Positions 42,086-50,233 of a stretch of 64,000 nucleotides of DNA are shown here, piece by piece. Both the position numbers and the translations under genes were made by a program. Positions within the stretch are counted from its first letter, which is position 1. Each line of letters begins with the position of its first letter. The notes under the pieces were generated by a model. The model did not search any database. It saw nothing but the letters and a program-made list of their open reading frames with translations, and had not been told where the DNA came from. Where the stretch lies: assembly GCA_949300425.1 (NCBI GenBank), contig CASGED010000010.1, forward strand, positions 1-64,000, in the 5' to 3' direction. Origin of the DNA: an uncultured Bacteroides sp. (GTDB lineage: Bacteria; Bacteroidota; Bacteroidia; Bacteroidales; Bacteroidaceae).

Positions 42086-42209
42086 TTCCTCCTTCGTTAC
42101 GTTAGCTTCACGCCGCAAAGATACGAAAAACCTGCCGGACTTCCTCCGTCCTCCTTATTCCTTTTTGTTTCCCAGTATGTCAAAGAGCGATGTATGCGGG
42201 CCGTCCCAC
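42086..42209 (-). repeat. Duplicated promoter-leader segment, copy 2
   Basis: Copy of 41256-41380, attached here directly to the 51-residue gene. Confidence 0.9.
42116..42123 (-). promoter_or_regulatory. Promoter of the PIN operon
   Basis: Reads TATCTTTG on the minus strand, 35 bp before the start codon. Confidence 0.75.
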
Positions 42210-42225
42210 CACGGGGGACGGGGCG

Positions 42226-43795
42226 TCATTCCGTTTTCTCCTCAGGGATGCCTTGGTCGTTGTAGTACACGCTGCCGTCGTTCGACGAATTCCCAGCAGG
42301 GCTCCAATCATAGGTCTCCTTATAGATGGTGCTGTTGGTGATGGAGCCGGTGCCGCATTGGATGGCTCCGCCCTGATAGTCGTAATCTCCTCCGCGCCCG
42401 ATGTAGTCTCCCACGGCTTGGCCGCCATGTCCGCCCCTTTGGGCATGGACTTCAGAATTTGTGATGAAGATGTCCGGAACACTTTCCAATGCACCGATGG
42501 CGGGGGCGCCCATAATTGGACCGCCAGCGCTACGGGCATAGACCGTGGCGCTGGTAATGGTTATCGTCCCGCAGGCGTCGCCCGTGCTTCCTATTCCGGG
42601 TGCATAAACAAGACTGCTAGTGCCAGTTTCTGCATGTACGGTTACGTTGCTTATCGTGATAGCTCCGCAGTTTACGTCCTGCCCATCATCATAGTATCCG
42701 CCGATGGCGGCTCCGTCGCGACCGCCCGTAACGCGCAGGACATCTTCTTCCTTGCTGTTTCCCGTTATGGTGACGCTGCTGCCGGTGGCTACATAGATGC
42801 CGGATACGTAGTCTGATTCCGCGGTTACGCTATTCTCGCCCAGCACATGGATGGTGGCGTTGGCATCGCCCGTGACGCTGATGGCGTTTTGGTTGCTCAC
42901 GCTGATGTGGGCGTTGTTGAGGTAGACATGTGGCTTGCCGCCTGTGATGCTGATAGTCTGTCCGAAGTTGCCGCTCACCACGTAGTTACCATCGTCGCTG
43001 ATGGTGCCGTCGGCAGGTATCGCCTGGGCATCGTCGGGTATGGGGGACTTCACGGTGAGGCTGACGGTGTACATCGTGGCGGCTTGCAGCGCGGTGATGC
43101 CGCTGACGGTGGCTGTGGCGGTGCCGTTCAGGCGGATGAAGTTGGCGGGGTCGATGGCGGTGACGGGCACCACGTTCGCCTCGTAGGTGGCGGCGTCCAC
43201 CGCGTGCATGGTTATCCAGCCTGCGGCGCCGGGCGTCACGCTGCCGCCTTGGGTGTGGGTGCAGGCGCTGTAGTTGTTCACTTCCACCTTGTTCACCAGC
43301 CCGGCCTGCGTGCCGCCCAGCGTGACGCGCACTTTGGCCAGTTGGTGGGTGAAGCGGAGGGAGACGGGCCGGCCGAACGGCGCCGTAGTGGCGGCTTGCA
43401 GCACGTAGGCGAGTCCGGCGCTTTGGTCGGCGAGGGGGACATCCGCTGTGGCGGGGTACCAGGCGGTGACGGCGGCGTCGGCCTTGCTCTTCCAGTAGAG
43501 GGGCGCGTCGGAGGCCCATTCGTTATCAGTATAATTATAGGTATAAGTGGCGGGCGTTCCGCCGTCGAGGCTGACGGCTATCTGGTCGTTGTCCGTCCAC
43601 GAGGTCGTGACGCCGGCGTCAGCCAGGCGGGTATCGGCTGTCACCGTGGCGGAGGCTATCTGCAGCGGGTAGGTGTCTTGGGGGAGGGGTTCGGGTTCGA
43701 GGGGCGACTCGCAAGCGGCGAGGAACGCCAACAGGAACACGATTGCGTTAACAAATGTTATGGGGGGGGGTAATTTGTGTTATTTTATCTTTCAT
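42226..43795 (-). CDS. Fimbrillin family lipoprotein with beta-helix-like tail, frame-interrupted at a C9 tract
   Basis: The body of the gene is open from 43740 to 42226 (504 codons). The best start is the ATG at 43795 (MKDKITQIT), 43 bp after a TAnnTTTG promoter. Between them is a run of nine C on the coding strand. With nine C the frame from the ATG stops at TAA after 15 codons. With eight (or eleven) C it joins into ITFVNAIVFLLAFLAAC, a complete lipoprotein signal. The N-terminal 240 residues are fimbrillin-like. The last 250 are short beta-strand repeats rich in Gly, Asn and Thr (VTGDANATIHVLG, AITISNVTVHA), like a right-handed beta-helix. In this sequence the gene is off, or uses a weak internal GTG at 43740. 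Confidence 0.75.
43762..43770 (-). repeat. Homopolymer of nine C in the fimbrillin start region
   Basis: G9 on the plus strand, 24-33 bases after the ATG. Tract length decides whether the ATG is in frame with the lipoprotein. Confidence 0.9.
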
Positions 43796-43838
43796 ACGAC
43801 GCGGCGTTTACAGGGTGATACATGTGGTTCGTTCGGGG

Positions 43839-43846
43839 CAAAGATA
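43839..43846 (-). promoter_or_regulatory. Promoter of the large fimbrillin gene
   Basis: Reads TATCTTTG on the minus strand. It supports the ATG at 43795 as the true start. Confidence 0.7.
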
Positions 43847-43932
43847 CGCATTCTTTCGGAATAGAAAAGCGAAAAGGCGGTAAAATACTTGGAATAAATC
43901 AATATTTCGACACAAGTCACCGATTTATCAAC

Positions 43933-43940
43933 TACTTTTG
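43933..43940 (+). promoter_or_regulatory. Promoter of the pectate lyase gene
   Basis: TACTTTTG matches TAnnTTTG, 23 bp before the start. It is divergent from the fimbrillin promoter 87 bp away. Confidence 0.7.
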
Positions 43941-43963
43941 CCCTAAAAAAGGAGATTATCAGC

Positions 43964-45064
43964 ATGAAAAGAACCCTCGTAGCGTGCCTCGTCGCCTTGG
44001 GCTGCACCCTGGCGGGCACCGCGCAACAGACGTACAAAGACAAGCAATCGTACAAAGACTGGCCCAAGCTGGCAGCGAAGTTAGACGACGGCTTCTTCAC
44101 TACACAGGAAGCCCTGCGCATCGGCGACAACGTCCTGCTCTACCAGCAGACCACCGGCGGCTGGCCCAAGAACATCTACATCCCCGCCGAACTGACGGAG
44201 GAGGAACGCCGTGCGGCCTTGGCGCAGAAAGACGACGTCAACGAAAGCACCATCGACAACAAGGCCACCACCACGGAGATAGCCTACCTCAGCCGCCTCT
44301 ACAACGCCACGGGCATCGCGAAGTACAAGGACGCGGCCATCCGGGGCATCCGCTACCTCTTCGAGGCGCAGTACGACAACGGCGGCTGGCCCCAGTTCTA
44401 CCCCCGCCCCAAAGGCTACTACACGCACATCACCTACAACGACGACGCCATGACCAACGTCCTGAAGCTGATGCGCGACGTCAGCAAGGGCAAAGCGCCC
44501 TACGCCTACCTGCCCGAAGACATCCGCCGCCAGGCCAAGGCGTCGCTGGACAAAGGTGTGGACTGCATCCTCAAGACCCAGGTGCGGCAGAATGGCAAGC
44601 TGACCGCTTGGTGCGCCCAGCACGACGAACACACCTTGGCTCCCGCCAAAGCCCGCGCCTACGAACAGCCCTCGCTCAGCGGCCAGGAGTCGGACGACAT
44701 CGTGCTCTTCCTCATGTCCCTCTCCAAGCCCTCGCCCGAAATCATCGCCAGCGTGGACGCCGCCGTGGCCTGGTTCCGCGCCGTGCAGATAGACGGGCTG
44801 AAGCGCGAGACCTTCACCGACGCCGAGGGCCGGAAAGACTACCGCATGGTGCCCTGCCGGGAAGGCGAGGACTGCCCCCCGCTGTGGGCCCGCTTCTACA
44901 CCTTGGAGGACAACCGCCCCTTCTTCTGCGACCGCGACGGCATCATGCGCTACGACCTCAGCGAGATAGGCCACGAACGCCGCAACGGCTACAGCTGGTA
45001 CAACAGCGACGGGCTGAAGGTGTTCAAGAAGTACAAGGAGTGGAAGAAGAAGGTGGAGAAATGA
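43964..45064 (+). CDS. pelA: Pectate lyase, PL10 type
   Basis: The 366-residue secreted enzyme cleaves polygalacturonate by beta-elimination. The signal peptide covers about 1-20 (ending AGTAQ). Two tryptophan motifs, TTGGWPKNIY and NGGWPQFYP, shape the catalytic (alpha/alpha)3 barrel. STIDNKATTTEIAYLSRLY and ITYNDDAMTNVLKLM hold acidic calcium ligands, and the WYNSDGLKVFKKYKEW end is typical. It is monocistronic with its own terminator, and is not part of a SusCD cluster here. Confidence 0.92.
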   Translation: MKRTLVACLVALGCTLAGTAQQTYKDKQSYKDWPKLAAKLDDGFFTTQEALRIGDNVLLYQQTTGGWPKNIYIPAELTEEERRAALAQKDDVNESTIDNKATTTEIAYLSRLYNATGIAKYKDAAIRGIRYLFEAQYDNGGWPQFYPRPKGYYTHITYNDDAMTNVLKLMRDVSKGKAPYAYLPEDIRRQAKASLDKGVDCILKTQVRQNGKLTAWCAQHDEHTLAPAKARAYEQPSLSGQESDDIVLFLMSLSKPSPEIIASVDAAVAWFRAVQIDGLKRETFTDAEGRKDYRMVPCREGEDCPPLWARFYTLEDNRPFFCDRDGIMRYDLSEIGHERRNGYSWYNSDGLKVFKKYKEWKKKVEK

Positions 45065-45085
45065 TGTCGGGGGCACGGCGGGAGG

Positions 45086-45139
45086 AAACCGGGCACGGAA
45101 GCTATGGTCGGAAGAAACCGTAGTTCCCGCGCCCGGTTT
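45086..45139 (+). terminator. Terminator after pelA
   Basis: Stem AAACCGGGC/GCCCGGTTT with inner pairings, followed by a T-containing stretch. Confidence 0.65.
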
Positions 45140-45225
45140 GCGGTTTCGTAGGTATTGCAGGGGGCAATTCTTTCCGCTCCCCCGTAAAATGCAAGGGGAA
45201 AACGGCTTCTATGCGCAGAAATATC

Positions 45226-45257
45226 GGAAAAAGTGTACGGCGGTTGCAACTTTTTCC
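45226..45257 (+). promoter_or_regulatory. Dyad operator before the MacAB-like operon
   Basis: GGAAAAAGT and ACTTTTTCC form a perfect 9-bp inverted repeat with 14 bp between, ending immediately before the -7-like box. A regulator bound here could control the operon. Confidence 0.55.
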
Positions 45258-45265
45258 TTACTTTG
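45258..45265 (+). promoter_or_regulatory. Probable promoter of the MacAB-like operon
   Basis: TTACTTTG departs from TAnnTTTG at one position. Confidence 0.5.
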
Positions 45266-45301
45266 CGCGTCTAAAAGCCAAAACCATTAATCCGTAAGAA
45301 C

Positions 45302-46018
45302 GTGATAAAGCTAAGAGACATCAATAAGACCTACAACAACGGCGCGCCCCTGCACGTACTGAAGGGCATCAACCTGGACATCGACCGGGGTGAGTTCGTG
45401 TCCATCATGGGCGCGTCCGGTTCGGGTAAGTCCACCTTGTTAAATATATTAGGCATCCTGGACAACTACGATACGGGCGAGTATTACCTCAACGGCACGC
45501 TCATCAAGAACCTAAGCGAGAACCGTGCGGCGGAATACCGCAACCGCATGATAGGCTTCATCTTCCAGTCGTTCAACCTCATCTCCTTCAAGGACGCCAT
45601 GGAGAACGTAGCCCTTCCTCTCTTCTACCAAGGCGTCAGCCGCAAGAAACGCAACCTGCTCGCCATGGAATACCTCGACCGATTGGGACTGAAGGACTGG
45701 GCGCACCACATGCCCAACGAGATGAGCGGCGGACAGAAGCAGCGTGTAGCCATCGCCCGTGCCCTCATCACCCAGCCGCAAATCATCCTGGCTGACGAGC
45801 CTACGGGCGCCTTGGACAGCAAGACGTCCATCGAAGTGATGCAGATACTGAAAGACCTCCACCAGACGGGCATGACCATCGTCGTCGTGACCCACGAGAG
45901 CGGCGTAGCCAACCAGACGGACAAAATCATCCACATCAAGGACGGGGTGATAGGCAGCATTGAGGCGAACCTGAAGCATGACGCCTCACCCTTCGGGCAG
46001 GGAGGACTGATGAAGTGA
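45302..46018 (+). CDS. ABC transporter ATP-binding protein (MacB/LolD type)
   Basis: The 238-residue ATPase begins at GTG (MIKLRDINKTYNNG). Walker A is GASGSGKST, the Q-loop follows in FIFQSFNLI, the signature is MSGGQKQRVAIARAL and Walker B is ILADEPTGALD. This group drives mechanotransmission pumps of the MacB/FtsX type. It is the first gene of a five-gene efflux operon and supplies energy to the two permeases. Confidence 0.95.
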   Translation: MIKLRDINKTYNNGAPLHVLKGINLDIDRGEFVSIMGASGSGKSTLLNILGILDNYDTGEYYLNGTLIKNLSENRAAEYRNRMIGFIFQSFNLISFKDAMENVALPLFYQGVSRKKRNLLAMEYLDRLGLKDWAHHMPNEMSGGQKQRVAIARALITQPQIILADEPTGALDSKTSIEVMQILKDLHQTGMTIVVVTHESGVANQTDKIIHIKDGVIGSIEANLKHDASPFGQGGLMK

Positions 46019-46063
46019 TTTACAATTAGACAATTTAAGTAAGTGTACAGAATTAACTTATAC

Positions 46064-46160
46064 TATGGCACACAGATAACACAGATTTTACAGATGACCA
46101 CAGATGTTATTAAAAAAAATAATCTGTGCAAATCAGTCTCATCTGTGTCATCTGTGTGCT
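46064..46160. repeat. Intergenic long inverted repeat, CACAGAT type
   Basis: Arms of about 45 nt made of CACAGATAACACAGAT-type repeats pair across an A-rich loop near 46115. It sits between the ATPase and first permease and might attenuate expression of the permeases. Confidence 0.75.
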
Positions 46161-46219
46161 ATAAGATAATTTTGATTAGTTACTTACTATTTACTATTTA
46201 TCATTAAACATTCATCATT

Positions 46220-47479
46220 GTGTTAGACCTTTGGCAAGAAATATACGGAACCATCCGCCGCAACAAGCTGCGCACGCTGCTCACGGGCTTTGCCGTGGCG
46301 TGGGGCATCTTCATGCTCATCGTGCTGCTGGGGGCGGGCAACGGACTGATACACGCCTTCGAACAGAATGCCTCGGAGCGGGCCTTGAACTCCATCCGTA
46401 TCTTCCAGGGATGGACCACCAAACCCTATGACGGACTGAAAGAGGGGAGACGCATCCAATTGGACAACCGTGATTTGGATGATACGGAACGCCTCTTCCC
46501 CGACCACGTGGAAAGTGCGGGAGCCACGTTGTCGCAAAGCAGCATGGACATCAGCTACGGAGCGGAATACGTCAACCTGTCCCTGCTGGGCGTATATCCC
46601 AATTATATAGAAGTAGAGGCCGTGAAAACCGCCGGTGGACGCTTCGTCAACCAGACCGACATCAAGGAGCGGCGTAAGGTAATCGTGCTGCACCAGAAGT
46701 CGGCGGACGTGCTCTTCGGCAAGACGCACACTTCACCCTACGGCAAGTTTGTGCGGGCGGGAGGCGTGGCCTATCAGGTGGTGGGCCTCTACAACGACGA
46801 GGGAAGCAGCGAGCCGAGTCAGGCGTTCATCCCCTTCACCACCTTGCAGACCATCTACAACAAGGGCGACAAGCTGAACAGCATCATCTTTACCACCAAG
46901 GGACTGACGGACGAGGCGAAGAACGAAGCCTTTGAGGCCGACTACCGCCGAGTCATCGGACAGAACCACCGTTTCGACCCCACGGACGATGGTGCCATCT
47001 GGATATGGAACCGCTTCACCAACTACTTGCAGACGCAGAACGCCATGGGCATCCTCCGCACCGCCATCTGGGTGATAGGCATCTTCACCCTGCTGAGCGG
47101 CATCGTGGGCGTCAGCAACATCATGCTCATCACCGTGCGGGAGCGTACCCATGAGTTCGGCATCCGCAAGGCGTTGGGCGCCAAGCCGCGCAGCATCCTG
47201 TGGCTCATCATCGTGGAGAGTGTCACCATTACCACCGTCTTCGGCTACGTAGGCATGGTGGCGGGCATCGGCGTGACGGAATGGATGAACGTCGCCTTTG
47301 GCTCGCAGAACGTGGACAACGGCATGTTCCAGGTGCAGATGTTCAGCGACCCTACCGTAGACTTGCGCATCGCCATCCAGGCTACCGTCACCCTGATAGT
47401 GGCAGGCACGCTGGCGGGCTTCTTCCCGGCACGCAAGGCTACCAAGATAAGACCAATAGAAGCATTGAGGGCAGATTGA
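46220..47479 (+). CDS. MacB-like ABC transporter permease 1
   Basis: The 419-residue protein starts at GTG (MLDLWQEIYGTIRRNKLRTLLTG). It has the MacB/FtsX layout: one N-terminal membrane segment, a periplasmic domain of about 230 residues and three C-terminal segments with SGIVGVSNIMLITVRERTHE and IRKALGAKPRSI. It works with the second permease as a probable heterodimer. One base separates it from that gene. Confidence 0.92.
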   Translation: MLDLWQEIYGTIRRNKLRTLLTGFAVAWGIFMLIVLLGAGNGLIHAFEQNASERALNSIRIFQGWTTKPYDGLKEGRRIQLDNRDLDDTERLFPDHVESAGATLSQSSMDISYGAEYVNLSLLGVYPNYIEVEAVKTAGGRFVNQTDIKERRKVIVLHQKSADVLFGKTHTSPYGKFVRAGGVAYQVVGLYNDEGSSEPSQAFIPFTTLQTIYNKGDKLNSIIFTTKGLTDEAKNEAFEADYRRVIGQNHRFDPTDDGAIWIWNRFTNYLQTQNAMGILRTAIWVIGIFTLLSGIVGVSNIMLITVRERTHEFGIRKALGAKPRSILWLIIVESVTITTVFGYVGMVAGIGVTEWMNVAFGSQNVDNGMFQVQMFSDPTVDLRIAIQATVTLIVAGTLAGFFPARKATKIRPIEALRAD

Positions 47480-47480
47480 T

Positions 47481-48725
47481 ATGAAGATAGATAGAGACAC
47501 CATGGAGGAAATCCTCCTCACCATCACCCGAAACAAGACCCGAAGCCTGCTCACGGCCTTCGGCGTATTCTGGGGCATCTTTATGCTCGTGGTGCTGATA
47601 GGCGGCGGGCAGGGCATCCAGCAGGAACTGAAGAAACAGTTCGAGGGCTTTGCCACCAACTCCGGCTTCGTGGTGGCGGACAAGACCCATGAGCCGTACA
47701 AAGGCTTCCGCAAGGGGCGTCGTTGGGACTTGGAGGTGGCGGACATCGAACGCATCCGCCGCATAGAGGGCGTGGACGTGGTCAGCCCCAGCGTGACGCA
47801 ATGGGGAAAGCTCAGCGTCTTCGAAGGAAACAAGTACGACAACACCATCGTCAAAGGACTCTACCCCAACTACGACGCGATAGAACATCAGGAGATAGAA
47901 TACGGCCGCTTTATCAACGAAGTGGATATCCGCGAAGCGCGCAAGGTGTGCGTCATCGGCAAGCGTGTGTACGAAAGCCTTTTCCCCGACGGGGGAGACC
48001 CCTGCGGCAGCTACGTGCAGGTGGACAGCGTCTACTACCGTGTCGTGGGCATGTGCTCGTCCGAGGGCAACGTCAACATACAGGGGCAGGCGTCGGAGAG
48101 CGTGGTACTGCCCTTCACCACCATGCAGAAGATGTACAACCTGGGCGACAAGCTCGAAGTGATATGCTTCACCATGCAGCCGGGCGTCAAAGTGAAGGAC
48201 GTGGAGCCGCGTGTGAAGGACGTGCTGCGTCAGGCGCACTACATCAGTCCTACGGACGACCAGGCCGTGATGCTGCTCAACCTGGAAGTGATGTTCGCCA
48301 TGATGGACAACCTGCTCATTGGCGTGCGTCTGCTGGCGTGGCTCGTGGGGCTGGGCACGTTGTTGGCCGGGGCCATCGGTGTGAGCAACATCATGATGGT
48401 CACCGTACGCGAGCGAACCACGGAGATAGGCATCCGCCGTGCCATCGGCGCCCGTCCGCGGGACATCCTGCAACAGATATTGAGCGAGAGCATGGTGCTG
48501 ACCACCGTAGCGGGTATGGCGGGCATATCGTTCGCCGTGGGCATCCTCCAGCTGGTGGAGAATGCGGCCAACCCTTCGGGCGTCATCGAGGTGCACTATC
48601 AGGTGTCCTTCGGCATGGCCATCGGCACCTGTCTGCTGCTCATCGGCATGGGGCTTTTGGCAGGACTGGCACCCGCCTACAGGGCCATGGCGGTCAAGCC
48701 GATAGAGGCGATAAGGGATGAGTGA
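47481..48725 (+). CDS. MacB-like ABC transporter permease 2
   Basis: The 414-residue protein begins MKIDRDTMEEILLTITRNKT and is a paralog of the upstream permease, with AGAIGVSNIMMVTVRERTTE and IRRAIGARPRDIL in the same places. Such permease pairs with an adaptor and TolC move substrates out of the periplasm. The substrate is not evident. A four-unit dyad array follows the stop. Confidence 0.92.
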   Translation: MKIDRDTMEEILLTITRNKTRSLLTAFGVFWGIFMLVVLIGGGQGIQQELKKQFEGFATNSGFVVADKTHEPYKGFRKGRRWDLEVADIERIRRIEGVDVVSPSVTQWGKLSVFEGNKYDNTIVKGLYPNYDAIEHQEIEYGRFINEVDIREARKVCVIGKRVYESLFPDGGDPCGSYVQVDSVYYRVVGMCSSEGNVNIQGQASESVVLPFTTMQKMYNLGDKLEVICFTMQPGVKVKDVEPRVKDVLRQAHYISPTDDQAVMLLNLEVMFAMMDNLLIGVRLLAWLVGLGTLLAGAIGVSNIMMVTVRERTTEIGIRRAIGARPRDILQQILSESMVLTTVAGMAGISFAVGILQLVENAANPSGVIEVHYQVSFGMAIGTCLLLIGMGLLAGLAPAYRAMAVKPIEAIRDE

Positions 48726-48804
48726 GGATACTGGTTATGTAAAGATATATGGATGTGATAGGCGTTTTCGTAAGAGATTGATAATCAGATACGTCGTAAA
48801 AGAC

Positions 48805-48892
48805 GGCCTCAGACGCCGTGTGAGGGGGCCTCACCCGGCGGGTGAGGTAGGCTCATACGGCGGGTGAGGTACTCTCGGACGCCGGGTAAGTC
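48805..48892. repeat. Four 22-bp dyad repeats
   Basis: Units start at 48805, 48827, 48849 and 48871, an exact 22-bp period. The second unit contains CCTCACCCGGCGGGTGAGG, a near-perfect palindrome; the others vary around it. The array is in the 233-bp gap between permease 2 and the adaptor, so it is probably transcribed. Confidence 0.8.
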
Positions 48893-48958
48893 TCGCACGA
48901 ATCATAATATAAGGAATTATTACTAATTGGGAATGATAAATTAAAATCGACTGATAAG

Positions 48959-50059
48959 ATGAAGACAAGGAAAGTAATTAAGATTGCAGGGCTCACCATA
49001 GTGGGCTTGGTATTCGTTTGGACCTTCGTATTCCTGTGGCAGAAGTCGCAGCCGGAAGAAGTGGTCTACGAGATAGTCAGCCCCGAAGTGGCGGACTTGG
49101 AAAAGACCACCGTGGCCACGGGCAAGGTAGAACCCCGTGACGAGGTAGAAATCAAGCCGCAAATATCCGGCATCATCGACGTGCTCTATAAGGAGGCGGG
49201 CCAGCAGGTAAAGAAGAATGAAGTCATTGCCAAGGTGAAGGTCATCCCCGAACTGGGCACACTGAACTCTGCAGAGAGCCGTGTGCGCCTGGCGGAAATC
49301 AACGTAAGGCAGGCGAAGACGGACTTCGGCCGGGTGGAGCAACTCTATAAGGACCAACTCATCAGTGCCGAGGAGTATGAGCAGAGCGAGGTCAACCTGA
49401 AACAGCAACAGGAGGAGCTGCAGGCGGCACGGGACAACCTGGAGATTGTGCGTGACGGCATCACCAAGAGCAGTGCCGACATCAGCAGCACCCTCATCCG
49501 CAGCACCATCGACGGACTGATATTGGACGTGCCCGTCAAAGTGGGTAACTCCGTCATTATGGCCAATACGATGAACGATGGAACGACCATCGCTTCCGTG
49601 GCGGACATGAACGACCTTATCTTCCGTGGCAACATCGATGAGACCGAGGTGGGGCGCGTGCACGAAGGCATGCCCGTCAAACTCACCATCGGCGCCTTGC
49701 AGAACCTGAGCTTTGATGCCACCTTAGAGTATATCTCTCCCAAGGCGACAGAGGACAACGGAGCCAACCAGTTTGAGATAAAGGCCGCCGTGGATGCGCC
49801 GGACAGCGTAGTCATCCGTTCGGGCTACTCCGCCAATGCCGAAATCGTGTTGGAGCGTGCCCGCCAGACACTCGCCATCCCCGAAGGTTGCGTGGAGTTC
49901 GAAGGTGACAGCACCTTTGTCTACGTCCTGACGGACAGCGTACCCCATCAGACATTCCGCCGTACGCCCATCCAAGTGGGTCTGAGTGATGGCATCCGCA
50001 TTGCGGTGCTGAGCGGCATTACGCAACAAGACAAGGTGAGAGGAGCGGAGAAACAGTAA
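48959..50059 (+). CDS. HlyD/MacA-like periplasmic adaptor
   Basis: The 366-residue protein has an N-terminal anchor (about 8-27), the lipoyl-like half EIKPQISGIIDVLYKEAGQQ, a helical hairpin (about 95-165) and the second half RSTIDGLILDVPVKVGNSV. It joins the ABC pump to TolC. Gene order ATPase-permease-permease-adaptor-TolC shows it belongs to the MacAB-type operon, despite the repeat-filled gap upstream. Confidence 0.92.
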   Translation: MKTRKVIKIAGLTIVGLVFVWTFVFLWQKSQPEEVVYEIVSPEVADLEKTTVATGKVEPRDEVEIKPQISGIIDVLYKEAGQQVKKNEVIAKVKVIPELGTLNSAESRVRLAEINVRQAKTDFGRVEQLYKDQLISAEEYEQSEVNLKQQQEELQAARDNLEIVRDGITKSSADISSTLIRSTIDGLILDVPVKVGNSVIMANTMNDGTTIASVADMNDLIFRGNIDETEVGRVHEGMPVKLTIGALQNLSFDATLEYISPKATEDNGANQFEIKAAVDAPDSVVIRSGYSANAEIVLERARQTLAIPEGCVEFEGDSTFVYVLTDSVPHQTFRRTPIQVGLSDGIRIAVLSGITQQDKVRGAEKQ

Positions 50060-50085
50060 AATGGGAATTTAGCGACTGCATCAGG

Positions 50086-50216
50086 AGAACGCAGACAACG
50101 CTGACTGGCGCAGAGGCTCGCAGAAAATAAAGGGCTTCGCCTATCTGCACTGAAAAAAAATATAAGTCTGCGTTCATCTGTGTATTCTGCGTCGTCTGCG
50201 TTCCCTGAGACAGATA
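50086..50216. repeat. Intergenic long inverted repeat, GCAGAC type
   Basis: AACGCAGACAACGCTGACTG and the far arm with ACGCAGACGACGCAGA pair over about 40 nt. It lies between the adaptor and tolC genes, as the related element lies at 46064. Confidence 0.7.
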
Positions 50217-50233
50217 AATTATCATTTATATAT

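Noticed and set aside
42847-43773. 308-aa plus-strand frame opposite the fimbrillin gene
   Set aside because: A Gly/Val/Asp-rich shadow of the GC-rich fimbrillin codons with no domain or start signals.
48805-48892. CRISPR array
   Set aside because: The units are contiguous with no unique spacers, there are only four, and no cas gene is near.
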